Assembly (NCBI RefSeq): GCF_009769385.1
Contig: NZ_VKAB01000011.1
Coordinates: 310,001 to 374,000, forward strand
Direction of reading: 5' to 3'
DNA from: Saccharothrix deserti
GTDB lineage: Bacteria; Actinomycetota; Actinomycetes; Mycobacteriales; Pseudonocardiaceae
DNA length: 64,000 nucleotides
The notes beneath the pieces were generated by a model. The model saw only the letters and a list, made by a program, of their open reading frames with translations. It was not told the DNA's origin and made no database searches. Below are positions 43,409 through 51,589 of this stretch, in pieces. Both the position numbers and the translations under genes were made by a program. Positions within the stretch are counted from its first letter, which is position 1, and each line of letters starts with the position of its first letter.

Positions 43409-44394
43409 CACAGGCTCGTCCCCACTGTTCGGCGCGAGATCGCGTTGGCGGACAGGACCAGCGTCAGGCCGATGATCGACTCGAACAGGCCGATCGCCGC
43501 GGCGTAGCTGAAGTTGTTGGACACCAGGCCGACCCGGTAGAGGTAGGTCGAGACGACGTCCGCGGTCGGGTAGGTCAGCGGGTTGTACAGCAGCAGGACC
43601 TTCTCGAAGCCCACCGCCATGAACGTGCCGACGTTGAGGATCAGCAGCGTGATCATGGTCGGGCGGATCCCCGGCAGCGTGACGTGCCAGGTCTGCTGCC
43701 AGCGGTTGGCGCCGTCGATCCGGGCTGCCTCGTAGAGCTGAGAGTCGATCGTGGTCAACGCCGCGAGGTAGAGGATCGTGCCCCAGCCGACCGTCTGCCA
43801 GACCTCGGAGGAGACGTAGATCGTGCGGAACCAGCTCGGCTCCTGGATGAACGAGATCGCGTTGCCGTCGAAGGCCTTGATGATCTGGTTGACCGTGCCG
43901 TCCAGCGACGTCAGCTGCATGACCATGCCGGCGACGATCACGATCGACAGGAAGTGCGGCAGGTAGGACACCGTCTGCACGAACCGCTTGAAGTAGCGCG
44001 AGCGGACCTCGTTGAGCAGCAGCGCGAGGATGATCGGCAGCGGGAAGCAGAACAGCAGGGTCAGCGCGCCGAGGACGAGCGTGTTGCCGAACACCTCCCA
44101 GAAGTTCGGGTCGCTGATGAACAGCTTCACGTAGCGCAGGCCGACCCACGACTCGCCGTAGATGCTGCCGCCCGGCACGAAGCGGCGGAACGCGATGACG
44201 TTGCCGAGCATCGGCAGGTAGCGGAAGACGAGGAAGAACAGCAGCGGGACGATGACCAGGGTGTAGAGCTGCCAGTCGCGCTTCCACGCCTTGCGCCAGG
44301 TGTTCTTGTACCGGGGCGGCTTCGGGTCCTTCGGGACCTTCTTCGACTTGTTCGGGGCGGCTTCGGTCGCCGGTTCGCCGATCTGGGTGGTCAT
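43405..44394 (-). CDS. LplB-type sugar ABC permease (locus 2)
   Basis: A 329-residue MalF-like permease. After a 40-residue Lys/Pro-rich cytoplasmic tail, the first helix LYTLVIVPLLFFLVFRYLPM and the segment RFVQTVSYLPHFLSIVIVAG are typical of LplB proteins. The EAA loop YEAARIDGANRWQQTWHVTL is intact. It overlaps the GH3 stop by 4 bases and the YtcP-type start by 4 bases. Confidence 0.93.
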   Translation of the reverse strand: MTTQIGEPATEAAPNKSKKVPKDPKPPRYKNTWRKAWKRDWQLYTLVIVPLLFFLVFRYLPMLGNVIAFRRFVPGGSIYGESWVGLRYVKLFISDPNFWEVFGNTLVLGALTLLFCFPLPIILALLLNEVRSRYFKRFVQTVSYLPHFLSIVIVAGMVMQLTSLDGTVNQIIKAFDGNAISFIQEPSWFRTIYVSSEVWQTVGWGTILYLAALTTIDSQLYEAARIDGANRWQQTWHVTLPGIRPTMITLLILNVGTFMAVGFEKVLLLYNPLTYPTADVVSTYLYRVGLVSNNFSYAAAIGLFESIIGLTLVLSANAISRRTVGTSLW

Positions 44395-46784
44395 GCTCGT
44401 TCCACCTCCTCGTGGGTGACCGACACGGCGGTGAGCCAGCGCCGCGTGTGGTCGACTTCGCGCAGCGGGCCCACGAGCGTCAGGTCCACCGCTTCGTGCA
44501 CGTCCGCGCTGGACCGGGACACGCGCAGCTGCAGCGCCCCCGGTTCCACCACGCGCCGTCCCTCACGGCCGGTGAACGACGTGACGTCGGCCGGGACGCG
44601 GAACGCCACGCGTGCCGACTCGCCTCCGTCCAACGCGACCCGCGCGTAGCCGACGAGCCGCACCACCGGGCGGGTGACCTGCGCGACCGGGTCGTGCAGG
44701 TAGAGCTGCACCACGTCGGCGCCGGGCCGGGTGCCGGGGTTGCGCACGTCGAGTTCGACCTCGACCTCGCCGTCCGTGGTCCACGGTTCGGTCGACACCA
44801 CGCGCACGGACGACCAGGTGAACGTGTCGTAGCCCAGGCCGTGGCCGAACGGGAACACGGGCGTGGGGTCGACGTTGGACACGCCGCTGCGCCGTCCGAG
44901 CGGAGCCGACAGGTACGTGCCGGGCTGGCCGGACGGGTCGCCCGGGATGCCGACCGGCAGCCGGCCCGACGGCGCGACCACGCCGGTCAGCACGTCGGCG
45001 ATGGCCCGGCCGCCCAGCTGACCGGGGAAGAACGTCTGCACGACCGCCGCCGCGCCGTCGGCCAGGTCGCCGATCGCGTACGGCCGTCCGGTGATCAGCA
45101 GCAGCACGACCGGCGTGCCGGTGGCGAGGACCGCGCGGACCAGCTCCTCCTGCGCGCCGGGAAGCACGAGTTCGGTAGCGTCGCACCCCTCGCCCGACGT
45201 ACCGCGCCCGAACAAGCCCGCCAGGTCGCCGACGGCGACGACGCAGACGTCCGCTTCCGCCGCGGCGGCCACCGCGGCGGCGATGTCCTCCGGGTCGGTC
45301 TCGGTCCTGATCTCGCAGCCGCGGGCGTAGCCGACGTCACCGCCCACGGCGTCGCGCAGCGCGGAGAGCACGGTCGGGATCTCCAGGCCCAGCGGGACGT
45401 CCGGGTGGTGCACGCCGATGTGCGCGGGGAACGAGTAGCAGCCGAGCATCGCCATCGGGTCGTCCGCGAGCGGGCCGACCACGGCGAGCCGCAGGTCGGG
45501 CCGCAGCGGCAGCACGCCGTCGTTGGCCAGCAGCACCACGGACTCCCGCGCGAGGCGCAGCGCGACGTCCCGGGCGTGCGGCGAGTCCAGCTTCAGGCCG
45601 TCGAGGTTCTCCGGCAGGGCCGACCAGTCGGGGTCGAGCAGGCCGAGTTCGACCTTCTGCCGGAGCACGCGGCGCAGCGCGCGGTCGACCAGGGCCTCGT
45701 CCACGTCGCCGCGCTCGACCGCCTCCAGCAGCGGCCCGCCGTAGCAGCGCACGGTCGGCAGCTCGACGTCCACGCCCGCGGCCAGGGCGAGCGCGGCGGC
45801 GTGCCCCTCGTCCTCGGCCACCCCGTGCAGGGTCTCCAGGAACTTGACCGCGAAGTAGTCGGCGACCACCGTGCCGTCGAAGCCCCAGGTGTCGCGCAGC
45901 AACGTGGTGAGCAGCCCGGCGTCGGCCGCGGACGGCAGGCCGTCGACATCGGTGTAGGACTGCATGACCGACCGGACGCCGCCGTCGCGCAGCGCCATCT
46001 CGAACGGCGGCAGCACCACGTCGGCGAACTCGCGCGGGCCGATGGCCACCGGGGCGAGGTTGCGCCCGGCGCGTGAGGCCGAGTAGCCGGCGAAGTGCTT
46101 GAGCGTGGCGACGACGCCGGACTCTTCGAGACCCCGCACGTAGGCCGTGCCCACGGTGCCGACCAGGTACGGGTCCTCACCGATCGTTTCTTCGGTACGG
46201 CCCCAGCGGTAGTCGCGCGTGACGTCCAGGACGGGCGCCAATCCCTGGTGCACGCCTGCCGCGCGCATCGAGCCGCCGATCAGGCCCGACATCTCGGCCA
46301 CCAGCGCGGGGTCGAACGACGCGCCCCAGGCGAGCGGCGCGGGGTAGGCGGTGGCCTGCCAGGCGGCGAAACCGGTGAGGCACTCCTCGTGCACGAGCGC
46401 CGGTATGCCGAACCGGTTGGCGGCGGCCACCTGTGCCTGCGACACGGCGAGCGAACGGGCGCCGGTCACCGGGTCGACCGGCCTGGTGCCGAACGGGCGG
46501 GTGAGCTGGCCGAGGCCGGACGAGATGACGTCTTCCCAGATCACCGGGTCGCTGGTCATGTCGTGCTGGTGGGGCGCGACGCCCGCGCCGGAGGGGTCCG
46601 CGCCGACCCACACGCCGACGAGCTGGCCCAGCTTCTCCTCGAGCGTCATCGCGCCGACGAGTGCTTCGACCCGATCGGCGACCGGCAGGGTGACGTCCTG
46701 CCAGACGGCGCTGCTCTGGCCGGCGGCGGTCCGATCGGCGTCGCCTGCCGGCGTCGCCACGGCGTCCGTCGTCCTGTTCGTCAT
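44391..46784 (-). CDS. GH3 beta-xylosidase-type enzyme
   Basis: A 797-residue cytoplasmic GH3 enzyme, first gene of the locus 2 operon. Residues 30-320 form the TIM barrel with VVATLKHFAGYSASRAGRN and the nucleophile VVADYF (Asp309). The (alpha/beta)6 sandwich follows (SVVLLANDGVLPLRPDLRLA), then a C-terminal FnIII-like domain from about 680. It resembles Streptomyces BxlA-type beta-xylosidases. The ATG at 46784 is preferred; a GTG at 46805 has its purine-rich site too close. A sigma-70-like promoter and an operator lie upstream. Confidence 0.92.
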   Translation of the reverse strand: MTNRTTDAVATPAGDADRTAAGQSSAVWQDVTLPVADRVEALVGAMTLEEKLGQLVGVWVGADPSGAGVAPHQHDMTSDPVIWEDVISSGLGQLTRPFGTRPVDPVTGARSLAVSQAQVAAANRFGIPALVHEECLTGFAAWQATAYPAPLAWGASFDPALVAEMSGLIGGSMRAAGVHQGLAPVLDVTRDYRWGRTEETIGEDPYLVGTVGTAYVRGLEESGVVATLKHFAGYSASRAGRNLAPVAIGPREFADVVLPPFEMALRDGGVRSVMQSYTDVDGLPSAADAGLLTTLLRDTWGFDGTVVADYFAVKFLETLHGVAEDEGHAAALALAAGVDVELPTVRCYGGPLLEAVERGDVDEALVDRALRRVLRQKVELGLLDPDWSALPENLDGLKLDSPHARDVALRLARESVVLLANDGVLPLRPDLRLAVVGPLADDPMAMLGCYSFPAHIGVHHPDVPLGLEIPTVLSALRDAVGGDVGYARGCEIRTETDPEDIAAAVAAAAEADVCVVAVGDLAGLFGRGTSGEGCDATELVLPGAQEELVRAVLATGTPVVLLLITGRPYAIGDLADGAAAVVQTFFPGQLGGRAIADVLTGVVAPSGRLPVGIPGDPSGQPGTYLSAPLGRRSGVSNVDPTPVFPFGHGLGYDTFTWSSVRVVSTEPWTTDGEVEVELDVRNPGTRPGADVVQLYLHDPVAQVTRPVVRLVGYARVALDGGESARVAFRVPADVTSFTGREGRRVVEPGALQLRVSRSSADVHEAVDLTLVGPLREVDHTRRWLTAVSVTHEEVERA

Positions 46785-46819
46785 CGACCAGGTACCCCCG
46801 CTCACGTCCTCGTGAAGAC

Positions 46820-46830
46820 CGAAACTATCG
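46820..46830. promoter_or_regulatory. Xylan-type operator in GH3 leader
   Basis: CGAAACTATCG matches CGAAACTTTCG at 10 of 11 positions. It lies downstream of the predicted start of transcription and before the GH3 start codon, a blocking position. Confidence 0.55.
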
Positions 46831-46863
46831 AAGTAACTTCCGACATGCCGATCCGGTGGGGAG

Positions 46864-46892
46864 ACCGTAGGGGGATCTCTGCACTACGTCAA
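46864..46892 (-). promoter_or_regulatory. Promoter of the GH3/ABC operon
   Basis: On the minus strand TTGACG (46887-46892), a 17-bp spacer and TACGGT (46864-46869) form a sigma-70-like promoter about 80 bp before the GH3 start. Confidence 0.55.
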
Positions 46893-47017
46893 CAGTTCGT
46901 TGTGCTTCGGGGTCTTCGCAGTTCATCGGTGCCCGCTAGATCCGAACTCCGCTGTGTTACTGGACCGATCAGGAGGAAGAGCCGCCTCGCGGACTGGCAT
47001 GCTGGTGGTCGGAAGGT

Positions 47018-47029
47018 CGAACGTTTACG
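47018..47029. promoter_or_regulatory. AACGTT-centred palindrome before the second LacI gene
   Basis: CGAACGTTTACG has the CG-centred half-symmetry (AAC/GTT) favoured by LacI-family proteins. It lies 63 bp before the regulator start and could be autoregulatory. Confidence 0.35.
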
Positions 47030-47038
47030 CTCGGCCGT

Positions 47039-47049
47039 CGAAACTTTAG
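47039..47049. promoter_or_regulatory. Xylan-type operator before the second LacI gene
   Basis: CGAAACTTTAG matches CGAAACTTTCG at 10 of 11 positions, 43 bp before the regulator start. It suggests autoregulation together with the GH3 and GH67 sites. Confidence 0.5.
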
Positions 47050-47091
47050 GCGGTATGCGGCGTGCGGGCAGCGGCGCGAACAGGGGGCAGC

Positions 47092-48180
47092 ATGAGTTCG
47101 TCGACGGAGCCGAACGCCGATGCCGTTCCGGAGAAAACCGCGCCGGAGAAAACCATGCCGGAGAAGACCGTGAAGGGCGCGGCGTCCATCTCGTCCATCG
47201 CGGCCGAGGCGGGCGTGTCCATCCCGACCGTCTCGAAGGTCCTCAACGGACGGCCGGACGTCGCCGCGGACACCCGCGCACGGGTCGAGAGCATCATCGA
47301 GCAGCACCGGTACCGACGACGCCGGGCGCGTCAGTCGTCCCGGCCCGCGCTCATCGACCTGGTCTTCCACGAGATGCACTCGGCGTGGTCGACCGAGATC
47401 ATCCGCGGGGTCGAAATGGCCGCCGCCAACGAACGGGCCGCCGTCGTGCTGTCCGAACTGGGCGGTGAGCACCGGCCGCGCCGGGAGTGGTTCGACGACC
47501 TGCTGGCCCGCCGACCGCTCGGCGTCATCCTCGTGCTGGCCGGGTTGGACACCGAGCAACGCCGTCAGCTCACCACGCGCAACATCCCGTTCGTGTTCGT
47601 GGACACCGCCGGCGAGCCGCCGCCCGGCGTGCCGACGGTGGGCTCGGCGAACTGGGCCGGCGGCCTGGCCGCCACCCGGCACCTGCTAGCGCTCGGACAC
47701 CGCCGGATCGCGGTCATCTCAGGGCCCACGACCATGCTGTGCAGCCGAGCCAGGGTGGACGGCTACCGCAGCGCGCTGGAGGACGCGGACATCGTCGTGG
47801 ACCCGGATCTGGTGCGGTACGGCGATTTCTACGTCAAGGGCGGGTACGGGCACGGCCTGGACCTGCTCGACCGGCCCGACCGGCCCACCGCCATCTTCGC
47901 CGGCTCCGACTTCCAGGCTCTGGGCGTCATGCGGGCGGCCCGCGAGCTGGGACTGTCCATTCCGGACGACCTGTCCATCGTCGGCTACGACGACCTGTCG
48001 GTCACCGAGTGGATAGGGCCGCCACTGACCACCGTGCGCCAGCCGCTGCGCGAGATGGCGACCACGGCGGCGCAGATGGTGTTCAGCCTGGCCCGCGGCG
48101 ACCGCCCGCCGAACGAGCGCATAGACCTCGCCACCGAGCTGGTCGTGCGGGAGAGCACCTGCCCGCCACGCGAGCTCTAG
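47092..48180 (+). CDS. LacI-family regulator of the xylan locus
   Basis: A 362-residue repressor. A 25-residue Lys/Glu/Pro-rich leader (EKTAPEKTMPEKTVKGAA) precedes the helix-turn-helix ISSIAAEAGVSIPTVSKVLN. The C-terminal sensor domain ends with DLSIVGYDDLSVTEWIGPPL and TTVRQPLREMATTAAQMVF. The ATG at 47092 has GGGGG upstream; a start at 47062 is less likely. Divergent from the GH3 operon, it most likely represses that operon, GH67 and itself, and is released by a xylo-oligosaccharide, as for BxlR-type regulators of Streptomyces. Confidence 0.9.
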   Translation: MSSSTEPNADAVPEKTAPEKTMPEKTVKGAASISSIAAEAGVSIPTVSKVLNGRPDVAADTRARVESIIEQHRYRRRRARQSSRPALIDLVFHEMHSAWSTEIIRGVEMAAANERAAVVLSELGGEHRPRREWFDDLLARRPLGVILVLAGLDTEQRRQLTTRNIPFVFVDTAGEPPPGVPTVGSANWAGGLAATRHLLALGHRRIAVISGPTTMLCSRARVDGYRSALEDADIVVDPDLVRYGDFYVKGGYGHGLDLLDRPDRPTAIFAGSDFQALGVMRAARELGLSIPDDLSIVGYDDLSVTEWIGPPLTTVRQPLREMATTAAQMVFSLARGDRPPNERIDLATELVVRESTCPPREL

Positions 48181-48183
48181 CTC

Positions 48184-49254
48184 TTACGGCCGGCGCAGCG
48201 GTGTGTGCGCCGGGTCCACCCGTTCGTCCTCGAGGACGGGACCGGGCGGCGTGCCGTCACCGAACGGCCGCCCGCCCAGCGCTTCCCGCCCGTGCGGCGT
48301 GACCCACCCGGACAGATCCGGACCGACAGGCACGATCCCGGTCGGGTTGATGTCCTTGTGGACGATGTAGTAGTGCTGCTTGATCTGCTCGAAGTCGACC
48401 GTGTCACCGAATCCGGGCGTCTGGAACAGGTCGCGGGCGTAGGCCCACAGGACAGGCATCTCGGACAGCTTGCTCCGGTTGCACTTGAAGTGGCCGTGGT
48501 AGACGGGGTCGAAGCGCACGAGGGTGGTGAACAGGCGGACGTCGGCCTCGGTGATCGTGTCGCCGACGAGGTAGCGCCGGTCGCGCAGCCGGTCCTCCAG
48601 CCAGTCGAGCGCCGTCCACAGACGCGCGTACGCGTCTTCGTACGCCTCCTGCGTCCCCGCGAAACCGCACCGGTACACGCCGTTGTTGACCTCGGTGAAC
48701 ACACGCCGGTTGACCGCGTCGATCTCGTCGCGGTGGGCTTCGGGCAACAGGTCCGGCGCGCCGTCCCGGTGGTGGTCCCGCCACTCCGTGGAGAGGTCCA
48801 ACGTGATCTGCGCGAAGTCGTTCGTCACCACCGCGCCGGTGGTGGTGTCCACGATCGCGGGCACCGTGATCCCGCGCGGGTAGTCCGGGTCGCGCTTGAA
48901 GTACGCCTCCTGCAGGCGTTCGATCCCGAGCACCGGATCCCGCCCGCCGGGATCGAGGTCGAACGTCCACGACCGCGCGTCGTGCGTAGGTCCGGGCAGC
49001 CCCAGCGAGAGCACGTCCTCCAGGCCCAACAGCCGCCGCACGATGATCGCCCGATTGGCCCAAGGGCAAGCCCGAGCCGCGACCAACCGGTACCGACCGG
49101 CCTCGACCGGAAACCCGTCCCGCCCGTCGGCGGTCACCCGCGTGGTGATGTACCGCGTGTCGCGGGTGAACTCCTTGCCCTTGACCGAATAAGTCCCACC
49201 CCGCCCGTGCTCGGGATTCCCGCCGTTCGCGACAGATGTTGAATTCTCACTCAC
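48184..49254 (-). CDS. Glutathionyl-hydroquinone reductase-like GST
   Basis: A 356-residue omega-type glutathione transferase relative (EcaA/YqjG group). The active-site motif ARACPWANRAIIVRR has the catalytic Cys. An all-helical C-domain follows (NRRVFTEVNNGVYRCGFAGT; ITEADVRLFTTLVRFDPVYH). The family reduces S-conjugated hydroquinones. Actinomycetes use mycothiol rather than glutathione, so the real co-substrate may differ. The GTG at 49254 is chosen; a GTG at 49281 is possible. It converges with the LacI gene, with 3 bp between. Confidence 0.85.
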   Translation of the reverse strand: MSENSTSVANGGNPEHGRGGTYSVKGKEFTRDTRYITTRVTADGRDGFPVEAGRYRLVAARACPWANRAIIVRRLLGLEDVLSLGLPGPTHDARSWTFDLDPGGRDPVLGIERLQEAYFKRDPDYPRGITVPAIVDTTTGAVVTNDFAQITLDLSTEWRDHHRDGAPDLLPEAHRDEIDAVNRRVFTEVNNGVYRCGFAGTQEAYEDAYARLWTALDWLEDRLRDRRYLVGDTITEADVRLFTTLVRFDPVYHGHFKCNRSKLSEMPVLWAYARDLFQTPGFGDTVDFEQIKQHYYIVHKDINPTGIVPVGPDLSGWVTPHGREALGGRPFGDGTPPGPVLEDERVDPAHTPLRRP

Positions 49255-49309
49255 CTTCGCGAGCCTACGTGCTCCAACCACCCCCAGCTTGTCGTGCGGA
49301 GCACCGCTG

Positions 49310-51575
49310 TCAGGTGGGTTGGATCGCGATGGTGGTCAACGCGGCTTGGCCTGGGCGCCAGGTGGGGGTCGTCACGGCGATGTACCTGGTGGTGGAGTCG
49401 AGGGCCACGCGGGCGCGGTGGTGCTGAGGGGCGGTTACCGGCGGTCCGTAGGTGCGGCCGTCGGTGCTTGTCGTGATCGTGCAGCGGGGGACCGGGGCTG
49501 CTGTCCACGTCAGCTCGACGTGACCGACTCGGTGCGTCGAGCCGAGGTCCACGACCATTCGGCCCGCCGGCCCCGGTGTCCACGCGGTGCGCGGGTTGTC
49601 GTCCACGGCGGCGGACGGGGCGGACATGCCGGGCGGTAGGGGAGAGGTGGGGAACGTCGTCCGGCCCAGTGCCAGGTCGTTGAGCGGGTATGGGCGGGTG
49701 TTCGGCATGGTGATGTCCCGGCGTACGCGGGCGGGCAGGGTGATCGGCACCCGGCCGCCGTCGGCACCTACGAGCACCAGCCGTGCGACCGGGCCGGACG
49801 GCGCGCCGGTGAGGGTCACGTGCGCGCCGTCGTGCACCAGTGCGGTCAGGCCGACCGGCACGTTGCCTTCCAAGGTGAACCGGGGTGGCTCGATCCGGGC
49901 GGTCGCGCCGTCGATGCGCAGGTCGTAGTCGGTGCCGGTGCGCGTCACGACCTGGCGGCCCCGGTAGAGGCGTACGCGGTCCTGTCGCAGGGACACCGTC
50001 CCGGTGGCCGGCGGTCCCGGTGGGCAAGGTTGCGGTGCCGACGTGCCCACCCGCGAACGTCAGCAAGCTCGCCGTGCCGTCGAACCCGTCGCGAACCCGC
50101 TGGTACACCGCGACAGAGCGGCCAACGACGGTCAACGACGTCGAGGGCAACAGCATGGGCGTGGTCCCGCTGACCACGAACAGCCAGTCGTCGTGCGACG
50201 GCTGCCAGGCGAACTTCGTGAACCCCGCCTTGGTCACCGTGCCCGACCGGGCGTGGGCCGACTGGTGCGCCAGCAGACCGGGTTCGACGCCGTAGTCCGT
50301 GGTCGCCGCCGCCCGCGAGAAGAACTCCTCCTCCGACACCGGCGTGATGGCCGGACCGGTGCGGGTGCGCCACTCGTGCAGCAGGTAGCTGATCGCCAAC
50401 TCCGCCCGTGCCTCCGGCTCGTACTTCGCCTCACCGGAGAACTTCGCCAGCCGGTACACCGGGGGATAGGCCTGGTACGCGGCCAGGCGTTCGGCCAACG
50501 CCGCCTCCGCCCGAGCGGCCAGCCGGTCACCCAGCACCTGCGAGCGGAACGCCAGCGGGATGACGTCACGGCCGTACAGGTGCTCCCGGTCGTCCACCAT
50601 CGGCATCAGCGGCTCGCCCGCGTCGCTCATCGTGGCCAGGATGGTGCGCCACAGCCGCTCACCGTTGGGCTGCGCGGTCAACACCCGCGGCAACGGCGTG
50701 CCGGCGAGCAGGAAGTGGACCGCGTTGCGGCCGGACGTGCGCCACAGCTCCTCCTGGTAGTGCGGGCCGTAGGAGCCGTGGTTCTCCACGATGAACGTGT
50801 CGTAGAGGTTCGCGGCGGTGTTCGCCGACACCGCGGCGCCGTCGACCACCGACGGGTTGGCCAGGTCGGCGGCGGGCAGCCCGGCTTCGTTGCGGCTCCA
50901 CCGACCGAACGCCTCCCGCCACGCGCCGGCGTCGGGGTCGTCGGCCGCCCACGCCGGCCCGGGAGCGAGTGCCTGCGCGTAGACGCCCATTTCCTCCAGC
51001 TTGGTGTCGCCCCGGAAACCACCGCTCAGCCCGTTCGGCGTCCAGTCGCCGGAACGCGGGTCGTCGCCCGTGCCGAGCGCGGCGGTGTACGCGGCCTGGG
51101 CACGGGCGATCGTGTCGACGGCGGTCCGCGTCGCCGGGTCGAGGTCCGCCCACAGCAGGCGCGCGGCTAGCACGAAGTACGACTGGAACGTGGTGTCCCA
51201 GAACAGGGTCTTGCCCCATTCCGATCCGCCCGCCAGGATGTTGCTCGCGGCGAAGTGCCGGATCGTGTCGACGGTGTGCGCGTGCAGCACCGACTTCTCC
51301 ACGCCGGTGCTGTCCGCGTCATAGGCGCCCCTGGTCAGCAGGACCGCGTTGCCCAGCACGACGGCGAAGCCGAAATCCGTCCGCCGGTACCGGCCCGCCG
51401 CCGGGTCGTACTGCTGCTCGGCCCACCGGGTGTGGCGCGACAACACGTCGTAGTAGATGCGCGCCACCGGGTCCGTCTCGGCTGACGTCGGCGCGGCGAG
51501 GGCGAGCCTGGGTGACAGGGTGAGCGCGCCGCCGACACCCACCGCTCGCAGCAACTGACGACGGTTGATCCGCAT
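49310..51575 (-). pseudogene. Tat-exported hydrolase-like protein with F5/8-type C domain, frameshifted
   Basis: From ATG 51575 a Tat signal (NRRQLLRAVGVGGALTLSPR) leads into about 500 residues of helical sequence (GGSEWGKTLFWDTTFQSYFV; SFGYGPHYQEELW-like segments) that looks like an (alpha/alpha) carbohydrate-active enzyme I cannot assign. Near 50010-50030 the frame breaks: a one-base excess moves the true sequence into another frame, which continues TGTVSLRQDRVRLYRGRQVV and ends in a discoidin-like module (AAVDDNPRTAWTPGPAGRMV). The two parts together make about 754 residues. It starts 14 bp after the GH97 stop and is probably co-transcribed. Confidence 0.7.
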
Positions 51576-51589
51576 GTCCGACGCGCTTC

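Larger units (their letters stand above)
46785..47091. other. Divergent control region of locus 2
   Basis: About 307 bp between the GH3 operon and its LacI gene. It holds a minus-strand promoter (46864-46892), operator-like sites at 46820-46830 and 47039-47049, and a further CG-centred palindrome at 47018-47029. No ORF here has coding character. Confidence 0.7.

Noticed and set aside
40706..43507. A 933-codon plus-strand frame across the xylan importer genes
   Set aside because: Composition (Val/Arg/Asp/His-rich, no motif) is typical of an antisense shadow, and the minus-strand genes are well supported.
46411..46418. An AACCGGTT palindrome considered as a fourth locus 1 LacI operator
   Set aside because: It lies deep inside the GH3 coding sequence and follows local codon choice; position does not suit regulation.
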